The notes under the pieces: model-generated
What the model saw: only the letters and a program-made list of their open reading frames with translations
What the model was told of the DNA's origin: nothing
Databases searched by the model: none
Made by a program: the position numbers and the translations under genes
Shown: piece by piece, positions 56,732 through 64,000 of the stretch
How the letters are laid out: each line of letters opens with the position of its first letter
Position numbering within the stretch: the stretch's first letter is position 1
Assembly: GCF_003265705.1 (NCBI RefSeq)
Contig: NW_020313157.1
Span: forward strand, 2,163,530 to 2,227,529
Direction: 5' to 3'
Origin: Callorhinus ursinus
Lineage: Eukaryota; Chordata; Mammalia; Carnivora; Otariidae
Length of the DNA: 64,000 nt

Positions 56732-56954
56732 CAGGTATCACCTATTTTTTTGTAAAGGTCAAAATAATAAATATTTTAGGTTTTTTGGGCCATATGGCCT
56801 CTGTCATGATTACTCAAGGCTGCAGTCATAATGCCAAAGCAACCATACATCATATGTAAAGGAATGGGAGTGGCTGTGTTCCACAAAACTTTATTTACAA
56901 AAGCAGGTGGTGGGCAAGTTTTGACCCAAAGGCTATTGCCAATCCCTGCACTAA
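56732..56954 (-). repeat. MER5A (hAT-Charlie), nearly complete
   Basis: 'aaatattttaggttttttgg', 'gccatatggcctctgtcatg', 'aaaactttatttacaaaagc' match reversed MER5A. Confidence 0.88.
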
Positions 56955-56999
56955 TCAATAAATATCTCTCACTTGCCTATGATGTCTTATTCCTGAGCC

Positions 57000-57300
57000 A
57001 CACCGGACTCTTCACAGTTCCCTGCACACATCCCTGCACCCCGCTCCGTGCATCCACTCAAACTAGTCTACTACCCCAAAATGTTCAGTATGAACTTCAT
57101 CACTTTTGTGGAGACTGTCCTGGATTCCCCATGCTCTGCAGGCTTCCAAAGTCCAAACCCTTATCAACACATGTCCACATCATCTCGTGGTGAGTAGTTT
57201 ACAATTCTCTCTTCCAAATTGGACAGAGAACCCCTATAGTCCTCATAACCTCAGGGCCTACCACAATACATCACAGGTGATGAGTAAATATTTATGGAAA
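57000..57300 (+). repeat. L2 LINE 3' region
   Basis: 'gtttacaattctctcttcca', 'aacctcagggcctaccacaa' and 'tgatgagtaaatatttatgg' fit the L2 3' end in order. Confidence 0.6.
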
Positions 57301-57329
57301 AAAATCACCAGTAATCTTCACACACAACA

Positions 57330-57572
57330 CAATGAAGAAATCTCAGATATGATGCTGAGTGAAAGATGCCAGACACAGAAGAGTTCCTACTGCACAATTT
57401 CAGTTACACAAAGTTCAAGAATAGGCAAAACACACCAATGGTGATAGAAATCAGAACAGATGGTTACCTCAGGTGGAGAAAGAGGTTATAATCTTAGAAG
57501 GGCCCAAGGGAAACTTCTGGGCACTAAATAGGTTCTATATCTGCATCTCCGTGGTGGTCACATGAGTGGTCA
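57330..57572 (+). mobile_element. ancient L1 (L1M) 3' UTR, part 1 of 2
   Basis: 'gagtgaaagatgccagacac', 'gatagaaatcagaacagatg', 'gttacctcaggtggagaaag' are L1M 3' landmarks. Split by the MLT1 that follows. Confidence 0.8.
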
Positions 57573-58254
57573 CTTTGCTACTCTTCCATAACAAAGGACC
57601 ACAAAGTAGGTGGCTTAACACAATAGAAATTTGCTGTTTCACAGTTCTGGAGGCCAGAGTCTTGAGATAAGGATGTGTCAGCATGGCCATGCTCTCTCTC
57701 TGAAGGCTCTAGAAGAGAAATCCTTCCCAACCTCTTCCAGCTTCTGGTGGCTGCCAGCACTCCTTGCCTTCCTTAGCTTGTAGAGGCATAATTTCAATCT
57801 GTAGCTTCACCTCCATGTGGCCTTCTCCGTGTGTGTGTGCCTGTGTCCAAATTCCCCTCTTCTTATAAAGACACCTGTGAGGGGCGCCTGGGTGGCTCAG
57901 TCAGTTAAGCGTCTGCCTTTGGCTCAGGTTGTGATCCCAGGGTCCTAGGATCAAGCCCCACATCAGGCTCCCTGTTCGGTGGGAAGCCTGCTTCTCCCTC
58001 TCCCCTTGCTCGTGCTCTCTCTCTCTCTCTCTCTCTCTTGCTTGCTCACTCTCTCAAATAGATAAAAATTTTTTAAAATTAAAAAAAAAAGACACCTGTC
58101 GTATTGGACTAAGAGCCCACCCCAATCCAGCATGATCTTATCTTAACTAATTACATCTGCAACAACCCTGCCTCCAAATTGGGTCACATTCTGAGGTCCT
58201 GGGGGTTAAGACCTTCCACATATCTTTTGTGAGGACACAACTGAAACCACAACA
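57573..58254 (-). mobile_element. MLT1-type (ERVL-MaLR) solo LTR carrying a CAN SINE
   Basis: 'ccataacaaaggaccacaaa', 'cacagttctggaggccagag' and, after the SINE, 'attggactaagagcccaccc', 'taattacatctgcaacaacc' form one reversed MLT1A-like LTR. The SINE at 57879 splits it. Confidence 0.88.
57867..58099 (+). mobile_element. CAN SINE, young copy with perfect target-site duplication
   Basis: The body at 57879-58087 is near consensus with a (CT)n stretch at about 58015-58038. The 12-bp duplication 'aaagacacctgt' lies at 57867-57878 and 58088-58099, within the MLT1 LTR. Confidence 0.95.
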
Positions 58255-58345
58255 ACGGGTATATAGGTGTGTAAAAAAAATCATCAAATTGCAAATTTAA
58301 GATAAGTACACTTTAATGTATATTGTGTCTCAATAAAACAAAATG
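58255..58345 (+). mobile_element. ancient L1 (L1M) 3' UTR, part 2 of 2
   Basis: 'atcatcaaattgcaaattta' then 'agataagtacactttaatg' and 'tgtgtctcaataaaac' give the L1M terminus continuing 57330-57572. Confidence 0.75.
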
Positions 58346-59365
58346 GAAGGAAAACAATAAATAAGCAATAACCAACAAGCCCCACCTCTCTGTCAGCATC
58401 TGAGAGATAAAGGTGGTATAATACCCCCTACTTCTGGAGAAGATATGTTTTACTTTTTCCCCTCACTTGTGGCATTGGATATGTACTCCCTCCCCATCAA
58501 ATCTGCTCAGGCCCCTGGGATCTGCCTCTTCCAGAGGTCAGAGAGAGACTGATGGTGAAGCAACCATCATTTTCAGCGTAAAGCCGCCTCAAAATTAGCA
58601 GGACCAGCCAGCTGCTCACTTTCACCCTCACGTGCTGCCCTTGGCAGACAAGAAGGAATTTTTAAAGACTGATTACACATTCTTTTTTATTGGTGCCATG
58701 TTTGTAGTATTTGCTGTCCCCAGCTGGTGCCACAGTAGGTGATATAAAAAGATGTATGAATAATGTATACAACAGCTCCAGAGTCATCAGAGAACCTCAC
58801 TGTCAAAACAGGCAAGGGACGGCAGGTCGAGATAATGGATTCGAAGGGGAAGCAAAAGAAATGCATATTCCTGCTCAGTTGTCCCTGAAAACTTCGGGCT
58901 ATGATTGGCTTGAAGATGAGCAAGCAAGATCCACATCCAGGCCTGGAGAAAGCTCCCAACAGGAACATACAGGGTATTTGAGCACAGCAATCCCACATCC
59001 CAAAATACAATTGTGGATGTACGAATATTTATGGACAAGCATGTTTGTTTCAGCATTGTCCTACTTGTGAGGAAAATAACTAAAGCTACTGATTTAAGAG
59101 GGTTTCTCCAGAAAGTCCCCCTCTTGGAGCACGAGCCCTCCAAACAAAAGCTGCCTCATAATGAGACCATCCATGACATGAGTTGACACACACAGATCTT
59201 AAGTGATCAAGATATGACTTGTTGCAGTAGGAAGAGCATGGAAGAGCATAACGGATTTACTGGTGATTTATTTGGAAGATTTGGAGGGTTGTATGTGCAT
59301 GGGTAGTGACCCCTCCACAGCTCTTTCTTTCTCTCTTGCCTCTGTCTACAGAGACCGAACAAGAC
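58346..59365. other. unique sequence; possible conserved non-coding DNA
   Basis: Bases 58540-58960 are free of nameable repeats and keep several CpGs. Frames of 107-119 codons overlap on both strands without a domain, so no gene is called. Confidence 0.4.
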
Positions 59366-59475
59366 ATGCTTGCTTTCCCAGCCTCCCTTGCAGCTGGGGT
59401 AGCCATGTGACCCAATCTCGACCAATAAGATGTAAAAGGAAGGTCTCCTAGGAAAGACATCTCCTCCTTCATAAG

Positions 59476-59573
<98 letters not shown>

Positions 59574-59760
59574 CCCTGGCCATCCCCAGCACTCCCTCCC
59601 TCACTCACATTTCACACCTTTGGATGGAGCTGTGTAAAGATTTCCTGCTCAGCTCACAGAAGCCATCTTGAAACCGAGAGAGAAAATCCAAGAGAACTGC
59701 AGAATCCCCAGCCTAGAGCCCTGATAATCGTGAAGCTGCTGAACCATCCCCAGAAAGACC
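59366..59760. repeat. LTR- or MER-like repeat, family not assigned, with microsatellite insertion
   Basis: 'ttgcagctggggtagccatg' then 'tgacccaatctcgaccaat', and 'agaagccatcttgaaaccga' belong to a family seen often in mammals but not safely named. A long CT/CA tract lies inside. Confidence 0.45.
59480..59570. repeat. (CT)n(CA)n compound microsatellite
   Basis: A CT tract at about 59480-59522 passes directly into a CA tract at 59523-59570, about 90 bp uninterrupted. Confidence 0.95.
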
Positions 59761-59950
59761 AACCTCCAGGCTCCTTATGGACCTTCCCACTCACCTGCTG
59801 AGAGTTGGTTCTTAGTTGCTTGCAGGTGAATACTCCCTAACTGCTCTGTGCCTAGCCTGTGACTGCCTGGCTGCCAGAGTAACACCCATTCAGCCTCAGA
59901 AAATCCTAGCCTTTTGCCTAGGGCAACTCCAAGTATACCAGAACACTCCC

Positions 59951-60380
59951 TATAGTGAGTTAAATAGTATCCCTCCCTCCACCCCCAAATCCTGTCTACA
60001 CCAAGCCTCAGAGTATGACCTTATTTGGAAATAGGGTCTTTGCAGATGTAAGAATTAAGATGAGATCATTAGGGCAGGCCCTAAATCTGATGAGAGTGTC
60101 CTTATAAGAGACAGAAAAGACACAGATATGCAGGAAAGAAGGCCATGTGAAGACAGAGGCAGAGACTGGGAGGATGCAGCCACAAACCAAAGAACACCAG
60201 GAGTCACAAGAAGCTGGAAGAAGCAAGGAAGGATCCTCCCCTTGAGCCTTAGCAGGAAGTGTGACACTGCCAGCACCTTGATTTCAGACTTCTGGCTGCC
60301 AGAACTGTGAAAGAAGTTTTTGTTGTTCTAAGCCACCAAGTTTGTGGTGATGTGTTGTGGAAGCCCTAGGAAACTACAGC
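59951..60380 (+). mobile_element. MLT1-type (ERVL-MaLR) solo LTR
   Basis: 'gaccttatttggaaataggg', 'gtccttataagagacagaaa', 'aggccatgtgaagacagagg', 'gttgttctaagccaccaagt' lie in MLT1A-C order over about 430 bp. No internal region. Confidence 0.88.
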
Positions 60381-60721
60381 ATTCACTCAAGTCTGTTCTG
60401 TGTTCTGCTGAGACCCACTGGTGAAACCACTGAGTCTCCCTGACCAGATGGCCTGACTCACACCCTTCATGGGGCCTCTCAGGCTGGGGGGATGACCACC
60501 CAATCCCCACCCCATGGCCAGGAAACTGAACTCCTTACTGCTTGGTTCAGAGACCCCTTCCTCCCTCCCCACTAGGTATGGAAGGGGCAGGAGGCAGCCA
60601 TGAGGCACACTTTTGTTTTACTCAAGTCTAGAGAATCTATATCCTCAGTATAAGGGCCCCCTCAGAAGAGGGGGAAAAAAACATTTCATTTAATTCCACA
60701 TTTACAACTACAAAATGTGTC
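60381..60721. other. unassigned sequence at the L1 insertion site
   Basis: No gene or named repeat. The last bases before the T-run would hold the left target-site duplication of the L1; its partner lies beyond the right edge. Confidence 0.45.
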
Positions 60722-60867
60722 TTTTTTTTTAATTTTTTTATTGTTATGTTAATCACCATATATTACATCATTAGTTTTTGGTGCAGTGTTCCATGATTCA
60801 TTGTTTGTTCATAACACCCAGTGCTCCATGCAGAACGTGCCCTCCTCAATACCCATCACCAGGATAA

Positions 60868-60890
60868 CCCATCCCCCTCCCCCCCTCCCC
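60868..60890 (-). other. G-quadruplex motif in L1 3' UTR
   Basis: On the minus strand four G-tracts lie close together (G4-A-G7-A-G5-AT-G3). The pattern fits the simple four-tract G-quadruplex rule. Confidence 0.75.
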
Positions 60891-61181
60891 TCTAGAACCC
60901 TCAGTTTGTTTTTCAGAGTCCATCATCTCTCATGGTTCGTCTCCCCCTCTGACATACTCCCCTTTTCTTCCTCTCCTGTTATCTTCTTCTTTTCCTTTTT
61001 TCTTAAAATATGTTGCGTTATTTGTTTCAGAAGTACAGATCTGTGATTCAACAGTCTTGCACAATTCACAGCGCTCACCGTAGCACATACCCTCCCCAAT
61101 GTCTATCACCCAGCCACCCCATCCCTCCCACCCCCAACCACTCCAGTAACACTCAGTTTGTTTCCTGAGATTAAGAATTCC

Positions 61182-64000
61182 TCATATCAGTGAGGTCATG
61201 TGATACATGTCTTTCTCTGATTGACTTATTTCACTCAGCATAACACCCTCCAGTTCCATCCACGTCGTTGCAAATGGCAAGATCTCATTCCTTTTGATGG
61301 CTGCATAATATTCCATTGTGTATATATACCACATCTTCTTTATCCATTCATCTGTCGATGGGCATCTTGGCTCTTTCCACAGTTTGGCTATTGTGGACAT
61401 TGCTGCTATAAACATTGGGGTACACATACCCCTTCGGGTCCCTACATTTGTATCTTTGGGGTAAATACCCAGTAGTGCAATTGCTGGATCGAACGGTAGC
61501 TCTAATTTCAACTGTTTGAGGAACCTCAAATACTGTTTTCCAGAGTGGTTGCACCAGCTTGCATTCCCACCAACAGTGTAGGAGGGTTCCCCTTTCTCCA
61601 CATCCCCGCCAACATCTGTTGTTCCCTGACTTGTTAATTTTAGCCATTCTGACGGGTGTGAGGTGGTATCTCATTGAGGTTTTGATTTGGATTTCCCTGA
61701 TGCCGAGCGATGTTGAGCACTTTTTCATGTGCCTGTTGGCCATTTGGATGTCTTCTTTGGAGAAATGTCTGTTCATGTCTTCTGCCCATTTCTTGATTGG
61801 ATTATTTGTTCTTTGGGTGTTGAGTTTGATAAGTTCTTTATAGATTTTGGATACTAGCCCTTTATCTGATATGTCATTTGCAAATATTTTCTCCCATTCT
61901 GTCGGTTGTCTTTTGGTTTTGTGGACTGTTTCTTTTGCTGTGCAAAAGCTTTTTATCTTGATGAAATCCCAATAGTTCATTTTTGCCCGGGCTTTCCGTG
62001 CCTTTGGCGATGTTTCTAGGAAGAAGTTGCTGCGGCTAAGGTCGAAAAGGTTGCTACCTGTGTTCTCCTTTAGGATTTGGATGGACTCCTGTCTCACGTT
62101 TAGGTCTTTCAACCATTTGGAGTCTATTTTTGTGTGTGGTGTAAGGAAATGGTCCAGTTTCATTCTTCTGCATGTGGCTGTCCAATTTTCCCAACACCAT
62201 TTGTTGAAGAGACTGTCTTTTTGCCATAGGACATTCTTTCCTGCTTTGTCAAAAATAAGTTGACCATAGAGTTGAGGGTCCATTTCTGGGCTCTCGATTC
62301 TGTTCCATTGATCTATGTGTCTGTTTTTGTGCCAGTACCAAACTGTCTTGATGATGACAGCTTTGTAATAGAGCTGGAAGTCCGGAATTGTGATGCCGCC
62401 AGCTTTGCTTTTCTTTTTCAGTATTCCTCTGGCTATTCTGGGTCTCTTCTGGTTCCATACAAATTTTAAGATTATTTGTTCCATTTCTTTGAAAAAAGTG
62501 GATGGTATTTTGATGGGGATTGCATTGAATGTGTAGATTGCTCTAGGTAGCATTGACATCTTCACAATGTTGATTCTCCCAATCCATGAGCATGGAACGT
62601 TTTTCCATTTCTTTGTGTCTTCTTCAATTTCTTTCATGAGTATTTTATAGTTTTCTGAGTACAGATCCTTTGCCTCTTTGGTTAGATTTATTCCTAGGTA
62701 TCTAATGGTTTTGGGTGCAATTGTAAATGGGATCGACTCCTTGATTTGTCTCTCTTCTGTCTTGTTGTTGGTGTATAGGAATGCCACTGATTTCTGTGCA
62801 TTGATTTTATATCCTGCTACTTTACTGAATTCCTGTATGAGTTCTAGCAGTTTTGGGGTGGAGTCTTTTGGGTTTTCCACATACAGTATCATATCATCTG
62901 CAAAGAGTGAGAGTTTGACTTCCTCTTTGCCGATTTGGATGCCTTTGATTTCTTTTTGTTGTCTGATTGCTGTGGCTAGGACTTCTAATACTATGTTGAA
63001 TAGCAGTGGTGATAGTGGACATCCCTGCCGCGTTCCTGACCTTAGGGGAAAAGCTCTCAGCTTTTCCCCATTGAGAATGATATTCGCTGTAGGTTTTTCA
63101 TAGATGGCTTTTATGATATTGAGGTATGTACCCTCTATCCCTATACTCTGAAGAGTTTTGATCAAGAAAGGATGTTGTACTTTGTCAAATGCTTTTTCTG
63201 CATCTATTGAGAGGATCATATGATTCTTGCTCTTTCTTTTGTTAATGTATTGTATCACGTTGATTGATTTGCGGATGTTGAACCAGCCTTGCAGCCCAGG
63301 AATAAATCCCACTTGGTCATGGTGAATAATTCTTTTAATGTACTGTTGGATCCTATTGGCTAGTATTTTGGTGAGAATTTTTGCATCCATGTTCATCAAG
63401 GATATTGGTCTGTAATTCTCTTTTTTGATGGGGTCTTTGTCTGGTTTTGGGATCAAGGTAATGCTGGCCTCATAAAATGAGTTTGGAAGTTTCCCTTCCA
63501 TTTCTATTTTTTGGAACAGTTTCAGGAGAATAGGTATTAATTCTTCTTGAAATGTCTGATAGAATTCCCCTGGGAAGCCGTCTGGCCCTGGGCTTTTGTT
63601 TCTTGGGAGATTTTTGATGACTGTTTCAATTTCCTTAGTGGTTATAGGTCTGTTCAGGTTTTCTATTTCTTCCTGGTTCAATTTTGGTAGTTGATAATCT
63701 CTAGGAATGCACCCATTTCTTCCAGGTTCTCTAATTTGCTGGCATAGAGTTGCTCATAATATGTTTTTATAATTGTTTGTATTTCTTTGGTGTTGGTTGT
63801 GATCTCTCCTCTTTCATTCATGATTTTGTTGATTTGGGTCATTTCTCTTTTCTTTTTGATCAGTCTGGCCAGGGGTTTATCAATCTTGTTAATTCTTTCA
63901 AAGAACCAGCTCCTAGTTTCGTTGATCTGTTCTACTGTTCTTTTGGTTTCTAGTTCATTGATTTCTGCTCTGATCTTTATGATTTCTCTTCTCCTGCTGG
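61182..64000 (-). pseudogene. L1 ORF2 reverse transcriptase, frameshifted and partial
   Basis: ORF2 encodes the L1 endonuclease/reverse transcriptase that copies L1 RNA at the target site. Segment 1 (64000 to about 63700) encodes the linker (residues like KINEIETKRT...[15 protein letters not shown] in the family) and runs to a TGA at 63678-63680. A one-base loss at about 63698-63703 shifts the frame. Segment 2 (63681-61348 as an open frame of 777 codons) holds the RT: the DAEKAFD motif at residues 160-166, [13 protein letters not shown] at 216-228 and the catalytic FADD at 260-263; the cysteine region C690, C694, H702, C707 follows. A second shift at about 61524-61533 moves the C-terminal 110 or so codons to another frame, ending at 61182. 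Catalytic residues are intact, but the protein cannot be made whole, so the copy is inactive in trans-free terms. Confidence 0.92.

Larger units (their letters stand above)
60722..64000 (-). mobile_element. L1 LINE, 3' 3.3 kb, continuing beyond the window
   Basis: Reading on the minus strand from the right edge: the ORF2 endonuclease-to-RT linker, reverse transcriptase, C-terminal cysteine region, ORF2 stop at about 61182, a 3' UTR of about 440 bp with a G-rich polypurine stretch, and a poly(A) (T-run at 60722-60740). Divergence is low compared with the other L1s here: one frame stays open for 777 codons. The 5' UTR, ORF1 and the endonuclease, if present, lie off the right edge. Confidence 0.95.

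Overview
The window looks like a gene-poor stretch of a carnivore nuclear genome, most likely an arctoid (bear, seal or mustelid type) rather than a dog or cat. The main reason is thirteen copies of the carnivore tRNA-Lys-derived SINE (CAN SINE). Most have the body ending in a CT-rich stretch, an (AATAAA)-like repeat and a poly(A) that I associate with arctoids; I see no dog-type SINEC_Cf and no felid-type copy. The organism call is inference from remembered repeat consensuses.

Almost everything I can name is interspersed repeat. From left to right: 1-8.8 kb has a MER5A tail, a small duplication carrying a 52-bp inverted copy of distant sequence, an ancient L1 with an inverted 5' part, two CAN SINEs and L2/MIR fossils. 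8.8-20 kb has MIR, L2, L1M, MER5A and MER20 fossils, one CAN SINE and long unique stretches. 20.1-20.7 kb is the only CpG-rich block; it holds a plausible promoter and first coding exon on the minus strand, which I cannot assign to a known gene. 21-33 kb is MIR/L2-rich with four CAN SINEs. 33-41 kb has MER5A, MLT1-type LTRs and one CAN SINE. 41-47 kb has unique sequence and a cluster of L2 copies interrupted by young SINEs. 47-60.4 kb has nested L1/MLT1/SINE insertions. From 60.7 kb to the right edge lies the 3' 3.3 kb of a comparatively young L1 on the minus strand, with the reverse transcriptase motifs intact but at least two frameshifts.

There is no operon-like organisation, no CRISPR array, no convincing RNA gene and no sign of a new multi-gene system. 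Most of the short open frames are chance or lie in repeats. The most informative features are the minus-strand CpG-island exon, the templated insertion near 1.6 kb, the layered insertions that give relative ages, and several repeat-free AT-rich blocks that could be conserved regulatory sequence. Repeat family names come from recognising consensus motifs by eye; boundaries are approximate, usually to 10-30 bases, except where target-site duplications fix them.
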